Assembly: GCA_018063485.1 (NCBI GenBank)
Contig: JAGPBG010000200.1
Span: 1-5,054, forward strand
Direction: 5' to 3'
DNA length: 5,054 bases
Origin: Cypionkella sp.
GTDB lineage: Bacteria > Pseudomonadota > Alphaproteobacteria > Rhodobacterales > Rhodobacteraceae
Positions 1 through 5,054 of this stretch are shown piece by piece. Both the position numbers and the translations under genes were made by a program. The first letter of the stretch is position 1. Each line of letters opens with the position of its first letter. The notes beneath the pieces are model-generated. The model did not search any database. It had not been told where the DNA came from and was given only the letters and a program-made list of their open reading frames with translations.

Positions 1-1
1 T

Positions 2-739
2 TTCAATACCGTCCGTGAAGCGGTGGAGCATACGGGTGCCGAGGCTTCCGCTATCTTCGTACCACCTCCTTTCGCCGCCGATGCGATCATGGAGGCGGCA
101 GATGCCGGTATCCGCACTGCCGTCTGCGTGACGGACGGGATTCCAAGTCAGGACATGATGCGCGTAAAACGCTTCTTGCGCCGCTATCCGGCAGAGCGGA
201 AGATGCGGCTGATAGGGCCGAACTGTGCGGGCGTTATTTCTCCCGGCAAGGGCTTCATGGGGATCATGCCGCCGCATATCTATCTGGCGGGGCGTGTTGG
301 CATCGTGGGGCGGTCAGGAACGCTGGGATATGAGGCCGCCGCACAGATGAAAGCCCTGGGAATCGGTGTTTCCACTTCGGTCGGGATCGGGGGCGATCCA
401 ATCAACGGGTCAAGCTTCCGCGACATTCTGGATCTGTTCGAAGCTGACCCCGAAACCGATGCCGTCATGATGATCGGCGAAATTGGCGGCCCGCAAGAGG
501 CCGAGGCTGCCGCCTTTGTCCGTGACAGGATGACAAAACCCGTGGTGGCCTATATCGCGGGCCTTTCAGCGCCCAAAGGCCGCCAGATGGGTCATGCCGG
601 AGCCATCGTATCGGTTTTCGGAGAAAGCGCGCAGGAAAAGATCGAGATCCTTTCTGCGGCAGGAATCATGGTAGTCCCCAACCCTTCGGTCATGGGGCAG
701 ACCATGGCCAGAATTCTGGCCGGTCGTAGGGCTGCGTGA
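2..739 (+). CDS. mtkB: Malate--CoA ligase, alpha-type (CoA-binding/phosphohistidine) subunit, 5'-truncated by the window
   Basis: This is the subunit of an ATP-dependent CoA ligase that binds CoA and carries the phosphohistidine. About 245 codons are visible. The reading frame is open to the first bases, so roughly 50 N-terminal residues (start of the CoA-binding Rossmann domain) lie outside the window. Visible family motifs are GPNCAGVISP, SGTLGYEAA, GIGGDPINGSSF, MIGEIGG and the phosphohistidine motif MGHAGAI, with its His codon at 593-595. Several features resemble remembered malate thiokinase MtkB sequences more than SucD: DMMRVKRFLRRYP, HIY after GIMP, LGYEAAAQMK, and GGPQEAEAAA where SucD has GGSAEEEAA. 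MtkB forms malyl-CoA from malate in the serine cycle of C1 assimilation, together with the beta subunit MtkA, which I would expect just upstream. The C-terminus ends naturally. Family membership is near certain; malate rather than succinate specificity is inferred. The GTG at 23 is internal, not the start. Confidence 0.78.
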   Translation, partial: FNTVREAVEHTGAEASAIFVPPPFAADAIMEAADAGIRTAVCVTDGIPSQDMMRVKRFLRRYPAERKMRLIGPNCAGVISPGKGFMGIMPPHIYLAGRVGIVGRSGTLGYEAAAQMKALGIGVSTSVGIGGDPINGSSFRDILDLFEADPETDAVMMIGEIGGPQEAEAAAFVRDRMTKPVVAYIAGLSAPKGRQMGHAGAIVSVFGESAQEKIEILSAAGIMVVPNPSVMGQTMARILAGRRAA

Positions 740-762
740 CGCGTCGCGCGCATTTCGGGTTC

Positions 763-817
763 ATCCGGCCACTCATTCCATTCTGATCCAGTCACTGCGC
801 CCATGAAATCCGGTCAC
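763..817 (+). repeat. Three spaced ATCCRGYCAC repeats, remnant of an IS21-family end
   Basis: Three near-identical decamers are present: ATCCGGCCAC (763-772), ATCCAGTCAC (786-795) and ATCCGGTCAC (808-817). They start 23 and 22 bp apart, close to two helical turns. Multiple spaced copies of an ATCCGGCCAC-like box are characteristic of the non-coding ends of IS21-family elements, where they are transposase (IstA) binding sites. No istA or istB coding sequence is visible, so only an end remnant survives. It lies 23 bp after the mtkB stop codon. The repeats are directly visible; the IS21 assignment rests on recalled family features. Confidence 0.55.
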
Positions 818-819
818 AC

Positions 820-1119
820 TGTCTTCGCATCGAACTCGAAACCATACCGGACTTCATCACGGCGGGCGACGCGCTCACGGTCGTCAGGATTGATCGCCTG
901 GGGCGCAGCACACGCAATGTGCTGAACCCGGTCCACGACCTCGAAAGTCGCGGCGCCTCATTGCGCGTACAGGAACCGAACATCGACACTGGAACGCCTG
1001 AGGGGCGGATCATCCTGACCAGGTGGGCAATGGTCGCTGAAATGGAATTGACCTTCATGGGGTCGACTGCCCCAGAGTGCGGGATCGTACGCGAGGCGCC
1101 CAGGCCCATTGATTTCTAA
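820..1119 (+). pseudogene. Serine recombinase (resolvase/invertase family) remnant, both ends missing
   Basis: The frame is open from 787 to the TAA at 1117-1119, and resolvase-like sequence is recognisable from about 838. It contains RIDRLGRSTRNVLN, which carries the two catalytic arginines of the resolvase DRLGR motif. This is followed by VHDLESRGASLRV, EPNIDTGTPEGR and MVAEMELTF, matching the strands and the long E helix of the Tn3/Hin resolvase catalytic domain. The N-terminal YxRVS motif with the nucleophilic serine is absent. After MELTF the conserved ERxxxG segment has been replaced by unrelated residues, and there is no C-terminal helix-turn-helix. About 95 codons remain of a usual 180-200, so it cannot be active. 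It probably came from a Tn3-like transposon or an invertase cassette. It sits between the IS21-like repeats and the IS6 remnant. Confidence 0.75.
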
Positions 1120-1122
1120 CTG

Positions 1123-1350
1123 TTGGCATGGTTCAGATTCAAAATCCTGCAAGTCAAATACCTGAATGGCATTCCTGAACAGGACCATCGCTTCATCAAG
1201 TGCATCATCGCTCTGATTTTTGGCCTCATGGCCTTCCATTCTGCTGCCGCAACCGTCGCCGGCATCTGGTCCGCACACATGAAGCGCAAGGGCCAGTTCG
1301 GTGCCAATGGTCTTTCAGCATTCCAGCAGTTCGCGGCCCGCGCAGCATGA
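1123..1350 (+). pseudogene. IS6-family transposase, C-terminal fragment
   Basis: This stretch encodes the last third of an IS6-family (IS26/IS240-type) DDE transposase. The diagnostic stretch is QVKYLNGIPEQDHRFIK, whose glutamate before QDHRF is the catalytic E of the DDE triad. It is followed by the family's AFHSAAATVAGI segment, a variant of the HMIRKGQ motif (HMKRKGQFG), and a natural C-terminus at the TGA. Only about 75 codons remain of roughly 230, so the N-terminal helix-turn-helix and both catalytic aspartates are gone. The region between FIK and AFHSA is substituted relative to the family, which suggests drift after truncation. The fragment continues in the same frame as the resolvase remnant, just past its stop, so the left end of the IS was lost at or near 1120. 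Non-functional. Confidence 0.8.
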
Positions 1351-1386
1351 TCAAGTCGAGAAATTGGACGCCCTCAAGCCACCTCG

Positions 1387-1403
1387 GAGTTTGCGACACA
1401 ACC
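1387..1403 (+). mobile_element. Degenerate right terminal inverted repeat of the IS6-family remnant
   Basis: The 17 bases here contain TTTGCGACACAACC at 1390-1403. This matches 12 of 14 positions of TTTGCAACAGAACC, the outward end of IS6-family elements such as IS257/IS431, recalled from memory. It lies about 40 bp past the transposase stop, where the right end of an IS6 element is expected. No matching left repeat was found near 1120, consistent with a one-sided deletion. The mobile remnant would therefore end at about 1403. Confidence 0.45.
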
Positions 1404-1561
1404 CGCGATCAAGCACGAAATCAAAGCCGCCTGATCAGGCCGCCCCGTCAACTTTCGGGTATAGCTCAGGCGGGCGGGTTGCAAAACGCGCATTGCTGGG
1501 AATCTTTGCAAGACCGGTGCCGCGATTGCATTATAGTTTAGCTTATCTAACGCATAAGGCA
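1404..1561. other. Intergenic stretch without a recognisable gene
   Basis: I see no credible coding sequence, RNA gene or terminator with a T-tract on either strand. Short open frames cross it, but none has family motifs or a convincing ribosome binding site. It contains a 12-bp perfect palindrome, GCCTGATCAGGC, at 1429-1440. Base composition changes from GC-rich to AT-rich at about 1525, as expected when approaching a promoter. Confidence 0.5.
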
Positions 1562-1582
1562 GAATCAAATGCTTTTTGATTC
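1562..1582. promoter_or_regulatory. 8-bp inverted repeat, candidate operator for the oxygenase operon
   Basis: GAATCAAA (1562-1569) and TTTGATTC (1575-1582) form a perfect 8-bp inverted repeat around a 5-base spacer. The total length of 21 bp suits a dimeric transcription factor. It lies 54 bp upstream of the oxygenase start, and its right arm coincides with a candidate -35 hexamer, which would suit a repressor. It is followed by gene DNA rather than a T-tract, so a terminator is unlikely. The repeat is directly visible; the operator role is inferred, and no regulator gene lies in the window. Confidence 0.4.
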
Positions 1583-1605
1583 GGCAAATGCAGGCTAGCG
1601 ATATA
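1576..1605 (+). promoter_or_regulatory. Candidate sigma-70 promoter for the oxygenase operon
   Basis: TTGATT (1576-1581) could be a -35 box, with GATATA (1600-1605) as a -10 box at 18-bp spacing. This would put the transcript start near 1612 and leave a leader of about 25 bases. The area is conspicuously AT-rich for this window. An alternative pair is TTGCAA (1506-1511) with TTATAG (1531-1536) at 19-bp spacing. Both are imperfect matches. Confidence 0.25.
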
Positions 1606-1635
1606 CCTATACAAAACATAGACAGAGAGCACTTC

Positions 1636-2673
1636 ATGTTTCTTCGCAACAGCTGGTATGTCGCCGCATGGGACCACGAGGTTGGCAGTGGCCTTGTCCC
1701 GGTAAAGGTGCTGGGTGAGGCCATCGTTCTTTACCGCAAGACAGACGGCGTTGTGGCGGCGCTTGAAGATGCCTGCCCGCACCGCAAACTGCCGCTGTCG
1801 ATGGGGCGGATCAAGGGTGACAACGTCGAATGCGGCTATCATGGCCTGACGTTTGATTGCACCGGCACCTGTACGCGGGTTCCGGGTGTGGAAAAAATCC
1901 CGCATGTGGCGCGAGTTCAGTCTTATCCGATCAAGGAACGCTATGGGCTGCTTTGGGTCTGGATGGGGGATGCGGACAAAGCCGACCCTGCGCTGATCTT
2001 CGAAGTAGAGCATTGGGACGACCCCGCCTGGGGCATCAATCGCGGCGAGTCGATGGTGATCGATTGCAATTATCTGCTGATGACCGACAACCTGCTTGAT
2101 CCGTCGCATGTGGCTTGGGTTCACCAGTCTTCCTTTGGCAACGCCGCAGCCGAAGAGGCCCCGCTGGAAACCACTGTGGGGACCGATGGCGTGACCGTTT
2201 GGCGTTGGATGCTGGATGTGGAGCCTGCGCCGTTCTACGCGCCCTATCTGGCGTTCAAGGGCAAATGCGACCGCAAGCAGCACTATGAGGTGCACTATCC
2301 GGCAGCGGCGATCATCAAGGCGATCTTCTGCCCGTCAGGCACGGGCGGCGAGGGCAAGCCGTTGCACCCCGATACCTTCCTGATGGACAGTTATAATTTC
2401 ATGACTCCGGTCGATGAGAACCAGACAAAATATTACTGGTTTCAGATCCGCAACTTTGCGCCGAACGATGCCGAGATTTCGGCTCAGTTCGCCAAATCCG
2501 TGCGCGGCGCTTTCGATGAAGATCGGGCCGTGTTGACAGCGGTGCACCAGGGCCTGGCCAACAAGCGTACGCCCAACCTTGATCTGAAGATCGACGTCGG
2601 CCCGATGCGCTTTCGCCGCAATCTGGCCAAGTTGATTGAGGCAGAGCAGGCACAGAAAGCCGCGGCTGAATGA
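1636..2673 (+). CDS. Rieske [2Fe-2S] non-haem iron oxygenase, VanA/TsaM-like (probable demethylase or monooxygenase)
   Basis: This is the 345-residue terminal oxygenase component of a two-component Rieske system. It uses O2 and reductant electrons to hydroxylate or oxidatively demethylate a small organic molecule in the cytoplasm. The Rieske domain has Cys47-x-His49 and Cys66-x2-His69 with 16 residues between. The catalytic domain carries the DNLLDPSHVAWVH motif, with bridging Asp155 and iron ligands His158 and His163; the third ligand is probably Asp296 in FDEDR. The opening MFLRNSWYVAAW and overall length match vanillate demethylase VanA, toluenesulfonate methyl-monooxygenase TsaM and dicamba demethylase. 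The ATG at 1636 is chosen because it starts exactly at the family N-terminus and has AGAGAG (1624-1629) six bases upstream; an in-frame TTG at 1576 would add 20 unrelated residues. The stop overlaps the reductase start (ATGA). Substrate unknown; C1 release is inferred from the relatives only. Confidence 0.9.
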   Translation: MFLRNSWYVAAWDHEVGSGLVPVKVLGEAIVLYRKTDGVVAALEDACPHRKLPLSMGRIKGDNVECGYHGLTFDCTGTCTRVPGVEKIPHVARVQSYPIKERYGLLWVWMGDADKADPALIFEVEHWDDPAWGINRGESMVIDCNYLLMTDNLLDPSHVAWVHQSSFGNAAAEEAPLETTVGTDGVTVWRWMLDVEPAPFYAPYLAFKGKCDRKQHYEVHYPAAAIIKAIFCPSGTGGEGKPLHPDTFLMDSYNFMTPVDENQTKYYWFQIRNFAPNDAEISAQFAKSVRGAFDEDRAVLTAVHQGLANKRTPNLDLKIDVGPMRFRRNLAKLIEAEQAQKAAAE

Positions 2674-3788
2674 CGCGTGATCCTGGCCAGCCTGCGCAAG
2701 TCAAAGGTGGTTTTCGCGGCCTGAAGGTTGTAGCGAAAATCGTCGAAAGCAGCCTGGTCACATCGTTTTATCTGCAATCTCTGGATGGATCGGCTCTGCC
2801 CGCGTTCCGTCCCGGTCAGTTTCTGGTGTTCAAGATCCCCTCGGGCGATGCCAAGGGCTATGTGCTGCGCAACTACAGCCTGTCCGGCTCGCCCGATGAT
2901 CCGAGTCACTATCGCATCTCGGTCAAGCGTGAGCCATCAGGCGGACCTGGCCTGCCGGTCGGGCTAAGCTCCAACTATCTGCATGACAGCATCGGCGTGG
3001 GCGATGTGTTGACGGTCGACGGTCCGCGTGGCGAGTTTGTGCTGGATGAGCCGAGCGAACGGCCCGTGGTTTTGCTTAGCGGCGGGGTCGGGCTGACGCC
3101 GATGGTGGCGATGCTGCATGCGTTGGCGCATCGGTCAACCCGTCGCACCTTGTTTTTGCATGCCTGCGAAAATGGCGACGCGCATGCCTTTCGCGAGGAG
3201 GTCAATGGTCTGATCGGGCTCCGCCCCGGCCTGTCGGCGCATTACTGCTATCGTGCGCCAAGCGCCGAAGATCGCGCGTCCAGCCGTCTCGACAGCGAGG
3301 GCTTCCTAACCCGCGACCTGATGCAAACCCTGCTGTGCCTCGACGATTACGACTTTTACCTCTGCGGCCCACCGCCGTTCATGCAGGCGATGTATCAAAC
3401 CCTGCGCGGCCTTGGCGTGGCCAGGGACCGTATCGCCTACGAATTCTTCGGCCCCGCCACGGTGCTTGACGCCGAGGTCAAGCCGAGGCTGCTCGCCCCG
3501 ACCGCCGGTGCCACTCCCGCGCCCTCTGTCGGGGCGATCACTGTCGAATTCCGCAAATCCGGAATCATTGCCGAGTGGAATGCCACAGTGCAGTCATTGT
3601 TGGCCTTTGCAGAAGATCAGGGGTTGGCGCCGGAATTCAGCTGCCGGGCGGGCATTTGCGGCACCTGCACATCGCGGATCATTTCAGGTGAGGTGGCCTA
3701 TTTCGAAGACCCCCTTGAGGATGTGTCGCCAGGTGAATTGCTGCTGTGTTGCTCGCGCCCGAAAACCGCAATCGTATTGGATCTGTGA
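2670..3788 (+). CDS. Flavin reductase fused to [2Fe-2S] ferredoxin, electron donor of the Rieske oxygenase
   Basis: This 372-residue protein carries electrons from NAD(P)H through flavin and a plant-type [2Fe-2S] cluster to the adjacent oxygenase. Residues about 15-125 form the flavin-binding barrel with RPGQF (47-51) and RNYS (67-70). Residues about 130-262 form the nucleotide-binding domain with GGVGLTP (138-144) and CGPPPFM (232-238). An Ala/Pro-rich linker (about 267-288) leads to the ferredoxin domain, with Cys325-x4-Cys330-x2-Cys333 and a fourth ligand, probably Cys360. The NYLHD segment, the GGP stretch before it and the YEFFGPATVL end of the flavin module closely resemble flavohaemoglobin reductase domains, so FAD is likelier than the FMN of VanB-type partners. 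The same domain order occurs in glycine betaine and carnitine monooxygenase reductases. The ATGA overlap with the oxygenase implies translational coupling. NADH versus NADPH cannot be told. Confidence 0.9.
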   Translation: MTRDPGQPAQVKGGFRGLKVVAKIVESSLVTSFYLQSLDGSALPAFRPGQFLVFKIPSGDAKGYVLRNYSLSGSPDDPSHYRISVKREPSGGPGLPVGLSSNYLHDSIGVGDVLTVDGPRGEFVLDEPSERPVVLLSGGVGLTPMVAMLHALAHRSTRRTLFLHACENGDAHAFREEVNGLIGLRPGLSAHYCYRAPSAEDRASSRLDSEGFLTRDLMQTLLCLDDYDFYLCGPPPFMQAMYQTLRGLGVARDRIAYEFFGPATVLDAEVKPRLLAPTAGATPAPSVGAITVEFRKSGIIAEWNATVQSLLAFAEDQGLAPEFSCRAGICGTCTSRIISGEVAYFEDPLEDVSPGELLLCCSRPKTAIVLDL

Positions 3789-4927
3789 TGACCGCGACGC
3801 CCCAAACCATGCCCAAAGCCCGTGCCTCCGCGGCGTTGATGGTCAATCCTCATGTTGCCGCCTTGCCGCCCTATAACGCCGGGATGTCGCTGACCCGCGC
3901 CCGGGCGCTGAGCGGGCATGACGATCTGGCGCGACTTGCCAGCAATGAAAACCCCGATGGCTGCTCGCCCACCGTTTTGGCGGCTTTGGCGGGCGGCGGT
4001 TTTGAGCCTTGGCGCTATGCCGATCCGGCCTGCACAGCGCTACGCGAAGCGCTGGCCCTGCGTCTCGGCGTCGAGGCAGGCGTGATCGTGGCGGGCAACG
4101 GGTCCGAAGAAATGATCGCTGCAATTTCTCGCGGCATTTTGGTGGCTGGCACCCAGGTGGTGACCGTGGTGCCAAGTTTTGGCCTGCACGAAATTGAACC
4201 CCTGGCTGCTGGTGCCTTGGTCTTGAAAGTGCCGATGACCGCTGCCGCAGGCTTTGATCTGGTGGCGCTGGAGTCGGCAATTGCCGCCGGTCCGCGCGTT
4301 GTGTTCCTGTCGTCGCCTTGGAACCCGGTAGGGCCTGTGCTGGATCAGTCAGCCTTGCAGCGCCTGATCTCGGCCGTTCGGCCAGGCACGTTGTTCGTGC
4401 TGGACGAGGCCTATTTCGAATACGCGGGTGCTGATGCACCCGACGGGATAGAGGCGCTGCGCGACAGCGGCATCGCTTACGTCGTATTGCGGACCTTTTC
4501 CAAAGCCTACGGTCTGGCCGGTTTACGTGTCGGCTATGCCGTCTGCTCGGACCCAGAAATTGCCCGCGTGATTGCGTCCGCCAAAACCCCGTTCAACGTC
4601 AATGGGGCCGCCCAACTCGCTGCCGTGGCCGCGTTGGCGGATGAAGCGTGGATGAAAGCCTCGGTTGCACGCATCCGTTCCGAGCGGGACCGCGTGGCGG
4701 TTGAATTGTCCGCAATGGGGCTGCATGCCGCCCCGTCGCAGACCAACTTTCTGTTCTTTGATACCGGACGCGACAGTAACGGAGTGGCCGCGGCCTTGTT
4801 GCAAGACGGAATCATCGTCAAGCCATGGCGCGAAGCGGGGTACGAGACCTGGCTGCGCGCCACCATCGGCAGACCTGCCGATAATGATCGCCTGATTGCT
4901 TCGCTGCGCAAGCAGGTGACCGGATAA
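3788..4927 (+). CDS. PLP-dependent aminotransferase, HisC-like (class I/II)
   Basis: This 379-residue fold-type I aminotransferase resembles histidinol-phosphate aminotransferase. Visible motifs are SNENP (52-56), GNGSEEMI (103-110) for phosphate binding, NPVG (179-182) in place of NPTG, DEAYFEY (206-212), TFSKAYGLAGLRVGYA with the Schiff-base Lys239 and Arg247, and Arg357 in LRATIG, the usual substrate-carboxylate arginine. The ATG at 3788 overlaps the reductase stop (TGATG), with only a weak GGAT five bases upstream. An upstream in-frame GTG at 3746 would lie inside the reductase and is unlikely. Genuine histidine biosynthesis is improbable, since no other his gene is nearby and it lies inside an oxygenase operon. 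A dedicated catabolic role is more likely, acting on an amino or keto intermediate of the substrate degraded here. The exact substrate is not readable from sequence. Confidence 0.88.
   Translation: MTATPQTMPKARASAALMVNPHVAALPPYNAGMSLTRARALSGHDDLARLASNENPDGCSPTVLAALAGGGFEPWRYADPACTALREALALRLGVEAGVIVAGNGSEEMIAAISRGILVAGTQVVTVVPSFGLHEIEPLAAGALVLKVPMTAAAGFDLVALESAIAAGPRVVFLSSPWNPVGPVLDQSALQRLISAVRPGTLFVLDEAYFEYAGADAPDGIEALRDSGIAYVVLRTFSKAYGLAGLRVGYAVCSDPEIARVIASAKTPFNVNGAAQLAAVAALADEAWMKASVARIRSERDRVAVELSAMGLHAAPSQTNFLFFDTGRDSNGVAAALLQDGIIVKPWREAGYETWLRATIGRPADNDRLIASLRKQVTG
4914..4919 (+). promoter_or_regulatory. Shine-Dalgarno AGGTGA supporting the start of the fourth operon gene
   Basis: AGGTGA lies seven bases before the ATG at 4927, within the last codons of the aminotransferase gene. 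It is the clearest ribosome binding site in the operon. It supports a real gene beginning at the TAATG junction, although only 42 codons are in the window. Confidence 0.5.
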
Positions 4928-5054
4928 TGTCGCACATTGCCGTAATCCCCGATCTGATTGCATTGCGGCAAGTGTTGAATGCGATCATCGGCCCTGCCCA
5001 TATGCGTGATCATGTGGCTGGATCATGGCATTGCAGTGGTGGCCGTGCCAAGAT
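4927..5054 (+). CDS. Start of a fourth operon gene, cut by the window end; possibly an FAD-linked oxidase
   Basis: An open frame starts at the ATG of the TAATG overlap with the aminotransferase stop, preceded by a good AGGTGA site. It runs 42 codons to the end of the window. The visible N-terminus includes LIALRQVLNAIIGPAHM and, near the end, GGRAK. The pattern of a short helix followed by an I(I/V)GPAHV-like turn is reminiscent of the N-terminus of FAD-linked (GlcD/D-lactate dehydrogenase-type) oxidases, which often read LRAIVGPAHV. The residues after it do not clearly continue that similarity. That the gene is real is well supported by position and ribosome binding site. The product is a weak guess and it should be treated as hypothetical. 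Confidence 0.55.
   Translation, partial: MSHIAVIPDLIALRQVLNAIIGPAHMRDHVAGSWHCSGGRAK

Noticed and set aside
733..752. GC-rich dyad around the mtkB stop as a terminator
   Set aside because: The pairing is imperfect and no T-tract follows.
1123..1350. A stand-alone small protein gene of 75 codons
   Set aside because: Its sequence is explained as the tail of an IS6-family transposase, with no ribosome binding site for the TTG start.
1429..1440. 12-bp perfect palindrome GCCTGATCAGGC as an operator
   Set aside because: About one such palindrome is expected by chance in a window of this size, and it is far from the gene start and has no partner site.
1576..1635. TTG start giving a 20-residue N-terminal extension of the oxygenase
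   Set aside because: Family members begin at MFxxNxWYVA. The extension overlaps the candidate promoter and dyad, and the ATG at 1636 has its own ribosome binding site.
1543..2295. Long minus-strand open frame of 250 codons opposite the oxygenase gene
   Set aside because: It mirrors the codon pattern of the oxygenase on the other strand, has no family motifs, and conflicts with a clearly conserved Rieske protein.
3746..3787. GTG start for the aminotransferase inside the reductase gene
   Set aside because: It would add 14 residues encoded in the ferredoxin domain's overlapping frame. The TGATG junction at 3788 is the standard coupled start.
3843..4439. Minus-strand open frame of 198 codons opposite the aminotransferase
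   Set aside because: It is rich in Arg, Pro and Ala as expected of a GC-rich antisense shadow, with no recognisable domain.
1..5054. CRISPR arrays, tRNA or rRNA genes, toxin-antitoxin or defence systems
   Set aside because: I looked for regular repeats, cloverleaf arms and typical small gene pairs on both strands and saw none.

Overview
The window is about 5 kb of GC-rich DNA with the codon habits and gene types of an alphaproteobacterium. A roseobacter-like Rhodobacteraceae member is my best guess, inferred from remembered protein similarity and not from a search. All supported genes are on the + strand. Layout: (i) 2-739, the 3' part of a gene for the alpha-type subunit of an ATP-dependent CoA ligase, best read as the serine-cycle malate--CoA ligase subunit MtkB rather than TCA-cycle SucD; (ii) 740-1404, a graveyard of mobile DNA with no intact gene; (iii) 1405-1635, an intergenic stretch ending in a probable promoter/operator; (iv) 1636 to the window end, a tightly packed four-gene run.

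The graveyard holds remnants of three unrelated elements side by side. First come three spaced copies of ATCCRGYCAC, typical of IS21-family ends. Next is a serine recombinase (resolvase) fragment lacking its N-terminal nucleophile and its DNA-binding C-terminus. Last is the C-terminal third of an IS6-family transposase, followed by a degenerate IS6-type terminal repeat.

The downstream run consists of a VanA/TsaM-type Rieske non-haem iron oxygenase, a one-protein reductase (flavohaemoglobin-like flavin/NAD(P)H module fused to a C-terminal [2Fe-2S] ferredoxin), a HisC-like PLP aminotransferase, and the first 42 codons of a fourth gene. Every junction is an overlapping stop/start (ATGA, TGATG, TAATG), so this is almost certainly one co-translated operon. 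The reductase would pass electrons from NAD(P)H to the Rieske centre, and the oxygenase would hydroxylate or demethylate a small substrate. The aminotransferase suggests that the substrate or product carries an amino or keto group. An AT-rich leader with an 8-bp inverted repeat overlapping a candidate -35 box suggests substrate-controlled expression.

The substrate cannot be read from the sequence. One coherent but speculative picture is that the oxygenase releases C1 units (formaldehyde) by O- or N-demethylation and that the neighbouring serine-cycle enzyme belongs to the C1 assimilation route. The mobile-element scar between the two could equally mean that they were brought together by chance.
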